Shown here: positions 46,302-54,204 of the stretch, in pieces | Position numbering within the stretch: position 1 is the first letter of the stretch | Layout of the letters: each line of letters begins with the position of its first letter | Assembly: GCF_008632955.1 (NCBI RefSeq) | Contig: NZ_CP043960.1 | Coordinates: 186,001 to 250,000, forward strand | DNA length: 64,000 bases | Source of the DNA: Streptomyces tendae | Lineage (GTDB): Bacteria > Actinomycetota > Actinomycetes > Streptomycetales > Streptomycetaceae | Reading direction: 5' to 3' | Notes under the pieces: model-generated | The model's database searches: none | Seen by the model: the letters and a program-made list of their open reading frames with translations, nothing else | Told to the model about the DNA's origin: nothing | Made by a program: the position numbers and the translations under genes

Positions 46302-48149
46302 TCAGGCCACCTTCCTGCGCTGCGCCTGGCGCACCGCCACGCTGAGTTCGGCGATGGTCGAGTGGAGGTACAACGTGGCCGCGGGGATCTCCGCGTCGAA
46401 CCGGGCCTGCAGGGCCTCCAGCAGTTCGGCGGCGAGCAGCGAGTGGCCACCGAGGTCGAAGAAGTCGTCCTCGATGCCGATGGGCTGGGTGTCCAGCAGG
46501 TCCGCCCACAGTTCCGCGATGTCATGCTGAAGCTCGTCCGTGGGCGGTACGTACACCGTGCCGATGTTGCGGACCGTACGGCCGTGTGTGGCCAGCGCCG
46601 CGTGGTCGACCTTGCCGTTGCGGTTCAGCGGCAGTTCGGAGCGGACCAGGACGACGTGCGGGACGCTGTAGGCGGGCAGCAGTTCCCGCAGCCTGCGGCG
46701 CAGCACGGTGCCCAGGTCGTCGGCGGCGTCCGGATCCGCGGCCACCACGTGGCCGACGAGCTGCGGACGTCCGTCGCGGTCCGGCTCGGCGACCACGACG
46801 GCCTGGGCCACCTCCGGCTGCTGCGCGAGCGCGGCTTCGACCGAGCCCGGCTCGACGCGGAAGCCCTGGACCTTCACCTGACGGTCCACGCGCCCGACGA
46901 AGCCCAGGCCACCCTCCGGCAGCCGCCGGACCAGATCACCGGTGCGGTACATCCGGGCACCCGGAAGGCCGGCCGGATCGGGCAGGAAGCGCTCAGCGGT
47001 TTCCGCCGGGCGGCCGAGGTATCCCCAGGCCAGTCCGGCCCCGGAGGCGTGGAGTTCCGCCACGGCTCCGTCGGGCACGGGGCTCAGGTCGGCATCGAGC
47101 AGGGCGACCCGCGTGCCGTCCACCGCCCACCCGATCGGCACCTCGTCGGACGTGGGCGGCGTCCGGCTGGTCCAGCAGGTGGTGAACGTCGTGTTCTCGG
47201 TCGGGCCGTACCCGTTGGTGAACAGCAGGTGCGGGTGGGCCTCGAGGAGCCGGGTGACCAGAGCCGGCGAGGCCACGTCGCCGCCCGTGATGACGTGCCG
47301 CAGGCCGCCGAGGTCGGCCAGCCGGGACTGGATCAGCTGGTGCAGCACCCCGGTGGGGAGGTTCATCACGGTGACCCTCTCGTCGACGATGGTCCGGGCC
47401 AGCGCGTCGAAATCGATACGGCCCGCCGGGTGGACCACCAGCCGGCCGCCGTTGCACAGGGCGCCGAAGATCTCCAGCGTGGAGGCGTCGAACGAGGGGG
47501 ACGCGGCGTGCAGCACGGTGTCCGCCGGACCGATGCGCATCCAGCCGGCCTCGTGGACCAGGCGGACCACGCCGCGATGGGTCACGCCGACGCCCTTGGG
47601 GGCGCCGGTCGAGCCCGACGTGTAGCAGACATACGCCAGATGGTCGGGGGAGGGGCGCGTGGGCGGCGCCGACGACGCGTCGGTGTGCACCGGCCGCAGG
47701 TCGTCGAGAACCGCGCTGTCCAGGCTGGCCGGGACTCGGCCGGAGAGCTGCCGAGTCGTGAGGACGAGGGCCACGTTCGCGTCGAACGCCAGCTCGGCCA
47801 GCCGCTGATCCGGGTCGTCCGGGTTGAGCACGAGGTAGGCGCTGCCCGCCTTGAGCACGGCCAGCATGGCCGTGACCAGTTCCGGCGACCTCTCCATCAG
47901 CAGGGCCACGGGGGATGCCGCGCCGGCCCCGCGGGCCCGCAGCGCACGGCCGAGCGCGTCGGCCCGCTGATCGAGCTCTCCATAGGTCATGCTGCGGCCC
48001 GCACAGGTCACCGCGGGAGCCTCCGGGTGACGGACCGCTCGGTCGGCAACCAGTTCGTGTATCAAAGGCGTGCCGATTTCGGGTTCCAGCCGTTCCGTCC
48101 CTGCCGGGGATACTCCGTCGCTTCTTTCGACCGAGTCGCCGTCAATCAC
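46302..48149 (-). CDS. NRPS A-PCP didomain
   Basis: A 615-residue protein with one A domain (about 25-520; YTSGSTGAPKG, A10 NRNGKVD intact) and one PCP (about 530-605; DFFDLGGHSLLAAEL). The hand-read code is D-A-L-N-I-G-G-T-F-K, close in form to hydrophobic or aromatic amino acid codes but without an exact match I know. It lacks a C domain, so it can present its aminoacyl-PCP to the P450 and then to a C domain of another protein. It is the first gene of the operon, with a GTG start at 48149 preceded by GAGAGG. Confidence 0.9.
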   Translation of the reverse strand: MIDGDSVERSDGVSPAGTERLEPEIGTPLIHELVADRAVRHPEAPAVTCAGRSMTYGELDQRADALGRALRARGAGAASPVALLMERSPELVTAMLAVLKAGSAYLVLNPDDPDQRLAELAFDANVALVLTTRQLSGRVPASLDSAVLDDLRPVHTDASSAPPTRPSPDHLAYVCYTSGSTGAPKGVGVTHRGVVRLVHEAGWMRIGPADTVLHAASPSFDASTLEIFGALCNGGRLVVHPAGRIDFDALARTIVDERVTVMNLPTGVLHQLIQSRLADLGGLRHVITGGDVASPALVTRLLEAHPHLLFTNGYGPTENTTFTTCWTSRTPPTSDEVPIGWAVDGTRVALLDADLSPVPDGAVAELHASGAGLAWGYLGRPAETAERFLPDPAGLPGARMYRTGDLVRRLPEGGLGFVGRVDRQVKVQGFRVEPGSVEAALAQQPEVAQAVVVAEPDRDGRPQLVGHVVAADPDAADDLGTVLRRRLRELLPAYSVPHVVLVRSELPLNRNGKVDHAALATHGRTVRNIGTVYVPPTDELQHDIAELWADLLDTQPIGIEDDFFDLGGHSLLAAELLEALQARFDAEIPAATLYLHSTIAELSVAVRQAQRRKVA

Positions 48150-48480
48150 GTCCGGACACCTCTCGCCAGGAGCACTTCGCTGTCCGGGTACCAGCCCGGC
48201 TCTGCTTTCGGGGAAAACAGTAACGACGCCCTCCGGGGCTGTGAATTCACAGTGGAGCTAATCCGGGCAACGCCCCCTGTTGACCCCCCTTGCACGTTCT
48301 GTTGATGCCCTCTGGTGATCCGGTGGACCACCACCCAGTGATCCATGGAAATGTATATGGGATCCCTTGACGGGACACAAGTCGTTCCGGATGGTGGCAT
48401 TCGGCTGTCAGCCCGGTCCGGTAGCGGTGCCCGGCGGGGTCGAATCATTTCATGTGGTGTTCGTCTCGAAAGGCATTTTC
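48150..48480. promoter_or_regulatory. Divergent promoter region of the two cluster arms
   Basis: About 330 bases separate the GTG of the minus-strand operon from the ATG of the VioC-like gene. No gene is seen. It must contain promoters for both arms and is the likeliest place for LuxR or SARP binding. I could not pick out a clear heptamer repeat by eye. Confidence 0.5.
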
Positions 48481-49479
48481 ATGCCGGTGCTGGAAATCGG
48501 TAATACGCAAAGGGACGTCCAGGCGGAGCTGACGAAGGTCTCGCGCGCCCTGGCCGCCGACGGCGCGACCGGGGACACCGTCCTGGCCCTGACGGGCGGT
48601 GCGGTTCCCGCCGAACTGGGAGTTGCCCTGGACGACATGATCCGGCCGCCCAGCCCCGCCGTCGGGTACCGGGTGATCAAGAGCCTGCTGGCGGACTACG
48701 GCGAGCCGGGGCCGACCCCGCTGCGCTGGTCGCTGGTGGACCCCCGGCTGACCCCGGCCTTCGACATCGGCTTGACGCTCATCGCGTCGCGGCTCGGCCG
48801 GGTCTTCGGCTGGAGCGGCCAGCAGGACGGCCGCATCGTGCACAACATCCTGCCCAGCCCCGGGCAGGAGCACCTCCAGGTCGGCGCCAGCAGCGTGGTC
48901 CCCCTGGCCTGGCACACCGAGGACGCCTTCCACCCGCACCGCGCCGACCTGTTGCTCCTGGCTTGCGTGCGCAACCCCGACAACATCGGCAGCCGACTCT
49001 CCACGATCTCCCGCGCCGCACCCTCCGCGCAGGACCTCGAGCAGCTGGCGCGGCCGGTGGTTGCGGTGGTGCCGGACGACAGCTACGGGCAGGACGCGGT
49101 GGGCGGGCGCGAGCTCGTGGGGGCACCGACGGTGTGGCGGGCTGACGACGACGAACTGCGCGTGCGGTACGACCCGTCGTACTCCCGTCGGCTCACCGAC
49201 GACGCGCACTTCGACCTGGCCTACGGACGGCTCGGCCGGCGCTTCGAGGACGAGGGATTCGTCGTGCCGCTGGACCCCGGGGACCTGCTGATCATCGACA
49301 ACGACACCGCGGTGCACGGCCGCGTGGCCTTCCGGCCGCGCTACGACGGCACCGACCGCTGGCTCAAGCGGGTTCTGGTGCGCTCCGGGCGGCAACGGCC
49401 GGCGAGCGAACAGAACGAGCACGGCTACGACCAGGCCCGGGTCGATCCCTACCGGGCACCGGACCGCGAAGGGGCGTGA
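48481..49479 (+). CDS. VioC-like Fe(II)/2OG oxygenase, predicted arginine hydroxylase
   Basis: A 332-residue clavaminate-synthase-like oxygenase. It shares with VioC, OrfP and MppO the segment WSGQQDGRIVHNILP, H145-x-E147 in AWHTEDAFHPHRAD, and H279 in DTAVHGRVAFRPRYDGTDRW. VioC makes 3S-hydroxy-L-Arg, the VioD substrate. HTEDAF rather than HNENAF favours the Arg-type over the Asn-type (AsnO) subgroup. AAAGG lies seven bases before the ATG at 48481. It heads the plus-strand arm, next to the divergent operon carrying the VioD-like gene. Confidence 0.86.
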   Translation: MPVLEIGNTQRDVQAELTKVSRALAADGATGDTVLALTGGAVPAELGVALDDMIRPPSPAVGYRVIKSLLADYGEPGPTPLRWSLVDPRLTPAFDIGLTLIASRLGRVFGWSGQQDGRIVHNILPSPGQEHLQVGASSVVPLAWHTEDAFHPHRADLLLLACVRNPDNIGSRLSTISRAAPSAQDLEQLARPVVAVVPDDSYGQDAVGGRELVGAPTVWRADDDELRVRYDPSYSRRLTDDAHFDLAYGRLGRRFEDEGFVVPLDPGDLLIIDNDTAVHGRVAFRPRYDGTDRWLKRVLVRSGRQRPASEQNEHGYDQARVDPYRAPDREGA

Positions 49480-49552
49480 ACCTTCGGCACCAGCGCCGGC
49501 AGCGGCGGACGCCCGCCGCTGCCGACCGACGGCCCTGCCCGCACGGGGGCCG

Positions 49553-50494
49553 TCAGTAGCCGCGTGCCGGATCGACGACGTTCCGCAGGGCACCACCGGA
49601 GCGGAACCGGCCGACGTTGTCCATGATGAGATCGAGCGACCGCGTGTCCGTTCCCGCGGTGACGTCCGCGCTGTGCGGGCTGACCAGCACACCGGGCTGC
49701 GACCACAGTTGCGAGGACCTAGGAAGCGGCTCCGTGTCGAACACGTCGAGCGCGGCACCCGACAACTGCCCCGAGCGCAACGCCGCCAGGAGCGCGGTCT
49801 CGTCCACCACCGGCCCGCGGCCGACGTTGACCAGCACCGCCCCGGGGCCCAGCAGCGCCAACTGCTCGGCCCCGATCAGGTTCCGGGTCGACGGGGTTAG
49901 CGGCGCCGCCAGGACCAGGATGTCCAGCCCGCTGAGGAACTCCGCCAGACGGCCCGGCCCGAAGACCGCGTCGACCTCGGGCACCGCCGCGCCGGTGCGC
50001 CGGTACCCGGTGACGCGGACACCGAAGGCCGACAGCAGGGTCGCGGTGGTTCGGCCCAGATCACCCATACCCATCACGCCCGCCCGGCGGCCATACAGTT
50101 CCGCGGCGACCGCGGGGCGCCAGCGCCTCGCTCGTTGGTCATCCAGGAGTTCGGGCAGGCGCTTGTAGTGGGCGAGCAGCAGCGCCAGGACGTGCTCCGC
50201 GACCGCGCGGCCGTGCGTGCCGCTGCCGTTGGTCACCACCAGGGACCGCCGCTCCGCCCAGCGCAGCAAGCCTGCGGGGACGCCCGCCGCGGTGGTGTGC
50301 AACCAGCGGCACTCAGGGTGCGCCGCGAGGAACGAGAGCACCGCGTCCTCGCCCGCCTGCCACACGATCGCGGCCCGGCAACCCGCCGCGGTGTCGTCCC
50401 GGTGGAGTACGGCCTGCGGCCAGGCGGCGGCGATGCGGTCCGCGACGGCCTGCGGCGCCCCGAAGAGGCGCACCCCCACGTGTTCGCCGGCCAC
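49553..50494 (-). CDS. D-isomer-specific 2-hydroxyacid dehydrogenase
   Basis: A 313-residue NAD-dependent dehydrogenase of the D-2-hydroxyacid family (phosphoglycerate/glyoxylate-hydroxypyruvate reductase type). It has the Rossmann GMGDLG (142-147) and the catalytic R226 (NVGRGPVV), E255 and H274 (SPHSA). The GTG start at 50494 abuts the MbtH stop, so the two are co-translated. With the class V aminotransferase it could supply an unusual amino acid by oxidation then transamination; alternatively it reduces a 2-keto acid to a hydroxy acid building block. Confidence 0.88.
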   Translation of the reverse strand: MAGEHVGVRLFGAPQAVADRIAAAWPQAVLHRDDTAAGCRAAIVWQAGEDAVLSFLAAHPECRWLHTTAAGVPAGLLRWAERRSLVVTNGSGTHGRAVAEHVLALLLAHYKRLPELLDDQRARRWRPAVAAELYGRRAGVMGMGDLGRTTATLLSAFGVRVTGYRRTGAAVPEVDAVFGPGRLAEFLSGLDILVLAAPLTPSTRNLIGAEQLALLGPGAVLVNVGRGPVVDETALLAALRSGQLSGAALDVFDTEPLPRSSQLWSQPGVLVSPHSADVTAGTDTRSLDLIMDNVGRFRSGGALRNVVDPARGY

Positions 50495-50713
50495 CTAGCG
50501 GTGTGCCTCGTCGTGCAGCCGGACGCTCCGGGGGCGCATATCCGTCCACACTGTGCCGATGTGATCCAGGCACTCCTCGCGGCTGCCCTCCTTTCCCTCC
50601 GGCCGCCACCCCGCCGGTGGCTGCCGCAGGGCAGGCCAGATCGAGTACTGGTCCTCGTGATTGACCACCACGACGAAACGCTCTGAATCGGCGGGGGCAG
50701 TGGAGTGACCCAT
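50495..50713 (-). CDS. MbtH-like protein
   Basis: A 72-residue NRPS accessory protein with the family core FVVVVNHEDQYSIWP, GWRPEGKEGSREECLDHI and TVWTDMRPRS. MbtH proteins bind A domains and are often needed for their folding or adenylation. The ATG at 50713 has AGGAGAGG upstream. One copy serves four or five A domains here. It is translated together with the 2-hydroxyacid dehydrogenase. Confidence 0.95.
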   Translation of the reverse strand: MGHSTAPADSERFVVVVNHEDQYSIWPALRQPPAGWRPEGKEGSREECLDHIGTVWTDMRPRSVRLHDEAHR

Positions 50714-50927
50714 CGGGAAATCCTCTCCTTCGGCTCCTCTTCGCGAAACGGCGTCGGTCAGCACCGAACACCGGTCACCAGACTACGGACAGCATTCCGA
50801 TTGTCGACAGCGCGGTGCGCACGGCCATCTCAAAGAACTGTTGACGGCTCTCCACGCAATGCTGATGCGTCATTATCGGAGAGATGATTGACGCTTTCAT
50901 GGGAGGATTCCTACGATAGCTTGCGCA

Positions 50928-52727
50928 ATGAATACCTCTTACGGATGGTTGGGTCGGATGAATTACCGTGTGGATGATTCCACCTGCGCCGTCGAAAGCC
51001 TCCTCCAGACGCACCCGGGCGTAGAGCGGGCCCTTGCTGTCTGGGAGGGGGATTCCACGGACCGGCGGCTGGTGGCCTATGTCGTTCCGGCGGGGTCGGG
51101 CCTGCCGGTCGACGACGCGCAGCTCGGCGAACACCTCGCCGCCGCACCGCACAGCCCCGACGCCGTTATCGAGGTGGCGGAGCTCCCGCAGGACGAACAC
51201 GGGGCGGTGGACTGGGCCGCGCTGCCGGTGTACGCCGTGGCCACGGACCTGCTCGCCCTGTGGCGGCGCGAGTTCACCGAGACCGAGGTCACCCTGCACG
51301 ACGAGTTCTTCGAGCTCGGCGGCTACTCGCTCCTCGCCGTTCGGCTCATCGCCCTGATACGGGAGCGGTACGGGGTCGACCTGGCGCTCGCGGACTTCTT
51401 CGACCTGCCGACCGTACTGGACGTGGCCGGACACCTCGTCGCGCGAGGCGCCCGTGCCACGGCGCCCGCACCCTTGGAACCGGCGGCCCCGAACCTGGAC
51501 GAACTGCTCGACGAGATCGGCCGGCTGTCCGAGGAGGACGTCCTCGCCCTGCTGGGGCCGGACGCCCGTGAAGAGGCGGCACAGCCGACGACCGGGCCAT
51601 CCCACCCGCCCGCGGCGAGCGCCGCGCACCGGGCGTCCTCCCGTGGCGCGAGCCGGCCGGACCCCGCGACAACCTCGACGGACACCACGAACCGCGTCTG
51701 GACCATCGAGCTGACGAGTACGGAACTCGAACAGATCGAAACCCTGCTCCGGCAACTCCTGACGGCTCATCCGACCATCGAGGACGACGGTTTCCTCGAG
51801 GACGTCGTCCTGTACGCGCAGGAGATGCCGCGCACCGTACGCCGCCGGGCCAACGAGTTCCGCCTCCACGAGCCGGCCGGAGCCTGTCTGTTCACCGGCT
51901 TCCCGGTGGACGACGAGCGGATCGGGGACACTCCCGCGCGATGGGGAGGACAGCCGGAGGGCGCAGGGGCCACGCGCCGTGAAGACGCCTTTCTGCTGAT
52001 GTGCGCCTCCCTGCTGGGCGACCCCATCGGCTGGGCGACCCAGCAGCACGGACGGCTCATCCACGACGTGATCCCGATCGCCGGGCACGAGTTCGAGCAG
52101 ATCAACTCGTCGACGTCGGCGCCGCTGTGGTGGCACACGGAGGACGCCTTCCACCCGTTCCGGGCGGAGTACGTGGGACTGATGTGCCTGCGGAACCCGG
52201 ACGCGGTGGAGACGACGTTTGCGGCCTTCGACGACCTGCGCCTGTCCCCGGAGACCCGCGCGACCCTCTTCGAGCCGAGATACGTCATCCGGCCGGACGA
52301 GTCGCACCTGCCCAAGAACCGTGACGGCGACAGCGGGCTGCACGCGCCGGAAGAACTGAGGCAGCGCAGCTTCGCCGGGATCGAGCGGATGGCCTCGGCA
52401 CCGGAGAAGGTCCCCGTTCTCTTCGGCGACCCCGACCAGCCGTACGGCCGGCTCGATCCGTACTTCATGGACCGTGTCGACGGGGATCCGGTGGCGACGG
52501 CAGCCTTCGACGCCCTGACGGCGGAGATCGACGACAAACTCACCGGCGTCGTGCTCCACCCCGGTGACGTGCTCTTCATCGACAACTACAAGGCGGTGCA
52601 CGGCAGGAAGCCGTTCACGGCACGCTTCGACGGCCGCGACCGGTGGCTTCGCAGGACGAACGTCAGCCGTGACCTGCGAAAGTCCCGCGGCACCCGGATC
52701 TCCGCGGGCTCCCGCGTCATCTTCTGA
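50928..52727 (+). CDS. Truncated A - PCP - VioC-like oxygenase fusion
   Basis: A 599-residue protein of unusual order. Residues 1-105 match only the C-terminal subdomain of an A domain (LGR..., ESLLQTHPGVERALAV, RRLVAYVVP), and its A10 reads QDEHGAVD, lacking the catalytic Lys. Residues 108-175 are a PCP with S134 in FFELGGYSLLAVRL. After a Pro/Ala linker (about 176-255) comes a clavaminate-synthase-like 2OG oxygenase with WATQQHGRLIHDVIPI, H403-x-E405 (WWHTEDAFHPFRAEY) and AVHGRKPF. The fusion suggests hydroxylation of an amino acid tethered to its own PCP, which another A domain must load. ATG 50928 has no close ribosome site; 50958 is an alternative. Confidence 0.88.
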   Translation: MNTSYGWLGRMNYRVDDSTCAVESLLQTHPGVERALAVWEGDSTDRRLVAYVVPAGSGLPVDDAQLGEHLAAAPHSPDAVIEVAELPQDEHGAVDWAALPVYAVATDLLALWRREFTETEVTLHDEFFELGGYSLLAVRLIALIRERYGVDLALADFFDLPTVLDVAGHLVARGARATAPAPLEPAAPNLDELLDEIGRLSEEDVLALLGPDAREEAAQPTTGPSHPPAASAAHRASSRGASRPDPATTSTDTTNRVWTIELTSTELEQIETLLRQLLTAHPTIEDDGFLEDVVLYAQEMPRTVRRRANEFRLHEPAGACLFTGFPVDDERIGDTPARWGGQPEGAGATRREDAFLLMCASLLGDPIGWATQQHGRLIHDVIPIAGHEFEQINSSTSAPLWWHTEDAFHPFRAEYVGLMCLRNPDAVETTFAAFDDLRLSPETRATLFEPRYVIRPDESHLPKNRDGDSGLHAPEELRQRSFAGIERMASAPEKVPVLFGDPDQPYGRLDPYFMDRVDGDPVATAAFDALTAEIDDKLTGVVLHPGDVLFIDNYKAVHGRKPFTARFDGRDRWLRRTNVSRDLRKSRGTRISAGSRVIF

Positions 52728-52805
52728 GGCCCGCACGGCCGCGTCTTCCGCCGGCCACCGCGCGCTGCGAGAACCGCCCACCGAACGAAAGGCACTTCAC
52801 CGGAC

Positions 52806-53957
52806 ATGAAGAAGTACCGGCTGATGGTACCGGGGCCCACCCCTACGCCCCCGCACGTCGCAGCGGCCGCGGTGCTGCCGCTCGAGGACGAACGCACCCA
52901 GGCGTACGCGCAGGTGTTCACCCGGGTGTTGGGGAATTTGGGCAGGCTGCTGGTCACCGACAACGACGTGCTCCTCTTCGCCTCGAGCATGACCGGGGCC
53001 TTCGAGGGCGCGTTGCAGAATCTCCTCTCCCCGGGCGACGGGGTGCTGGTCGCCAGCAACGGCGCGTTTGGGGAACGGTGGGTGGCCATGGCGGAGGCCT
53101 ACGGGCTGAAGGTCACCGCGATCCGACACGAATGGGGTCACCCCTGGGACTTGGAACGCATTGCCGCGGCCGTCGCCGACACACCCGGTTTGCGCGTGGC
53201 CGTCGGCGTCCACTGCGAGACGTCCACCGGCATGGTCAACGACGTCCGTGGGTTCGCCGCCGCGACCGCGCCGCTGGTGACCGTGGTCGACTCGGCCTCC
53301 GGGGTCGGCGCCTGCGAACTGCGGACCGACCCGTGGGGGATCGACGTCGTCGTCGGCGGATGCCAAAAGGCTCTGATGACACCGCCGGGCCTGGCCTTCT
53401 GCAGCATCAGCGAGCGGGCCTGGGCACTGCACCGCGAAGCCCGGCTGCCCCGCTTCTACTTCGACTGGACCGAGGCCCGCAACTTCCTGCGGGCCGAGGT
53501 GCCGCGCACCCCGTGGACACCCGCGATCTCACTGATCAACCAGCTCGACGTGGCCCTGCGCCAGATCCACGAGGAAGGACTGGACAACGTACTCGACCGA
53601 CACGTCCGGCTCGGCCGGGTGGCCCGGGCCGGGGTCCGTGGCCTCGGGCTGCGGCTGTTCTCCCCGGACGAGGACCGGCACGCGGCGGTGACCGCCGTGG
53701 AGTTGCCCGCCGACATCGACGGCGACGCACTCGTGGACGTGCTGGTGGCACGGTACGGGGTCCAGCTCACCGGAGCCCAGGGCCCGTTGCAGGGCAAAGT
53801 GCTGCGGTTGGGCCACTGCGGGTTCGTCGACGCCTTCGACGTCCTCGCCTCCCTGGCGGCGATCGAGCTGGGGCTGGCCGAGCTCGGCTACAGGGCGGCA
53901 CCCGGCGGTGGCGTCTCCGCGGCCATGCGGTGGCTGCACGAACACCTCCTGCCGTGA
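52806..53957 (+). CDS. Class V aminotransferase (serine/alanine-glyoxylate type)
   Basis: A 383-residue PLP enzyme of the alanine-glyoxylate/serine-pyruvate aminotransferase group. It has VPGPTPTPP at the start, SSMTGAFEGAL for phosphate binding, VGVHCETSTG, D162 (VVDSASG) and PLP Lys K188 in GGCQKALMTPPG. It lies 78 bases after the PCP-oxygenase gene in the plus arm. It is likely to make or process a precursor such as a serine-, glycine- or alanine-derived unit, possibly using the keto acid from the adjacent 2-hydroxyacid dehydrogenase. Confidence 0.87.
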   Translation: MKKYRLMVPGPTPTPPHVAAAAVLPLEDERTQAYAQVFTRVLGNLGRLLVTDNDVLLFASSMTGAFEGALQNLLSPGDGVLVASNGAFGERWVAMAEAYGLKVTAIRHEWGHPWDLERIAAAVADTPGLRVAVGVHCETSTGMVNDVRGFAAATAPLVTVVDSASGVGACELRTDPWGIDVVVGGCQKALMTPPGLAFCSISERAWALHREARLPRFYFDWTEARNFLRAEVPRTPWTPAISLINQLDVALRQIHEEGLDNVLDRHVRLGRVARAGVRGLGLRLFSPDEDRHAAVTAVELPADIDGDALVDVLVARYGVQLTGAQGPLQGKVLRLGHCGFVDAFDVLASLAAIELGLAELGYRAAPGGGVSAAMRWLHEHLLP

Positions 53958-54056
53958 AACCGCGGTGAGCACCTTGCGCACGAGGCCGGTGTCACACGTC
54001 GGGCACGCACCCGCACGGTGCCCTGCCGTCCCTCCGGGGCGCGGCGAACGCCCTCG

Positions 54057-54081
54057 CGACCCGGCAGTCCCCGCACGTCCC
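54057..54081 (+). repeat. 25-bp direct repeat, copy 2
   Basis: Exact second copy of the repeat at 24246-24270, same orientation, in the gap between the class V aminotransferase and the stand-alone A-domain gene. The identity ends in GGAT/CGGAT just beyond. Confidence 0.7.
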
Positions 54082-54204
54082 CGGATCCCTCGGCCCGCCG
54101 GTACGTGTTCGGCGTCCTCGGGGCGGACGGCCCGCGAGGTGCCGGCGGGCGGTCGAGGACGTCACAGCTTCGCCATCCACGTGACCTGAAAGGAAGGCAC
54201 CGTC

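Noticed and set aside
48481..49479. Asn-hydroxylase (AsnO-type) function for the stand-alone oxygenase, suggested by the Asn-like A domain
   Set aside because: The iron motif HTEDAF and neighbouring VioD-like gene favour the arginine-type subgroup; kept as an alternative only.
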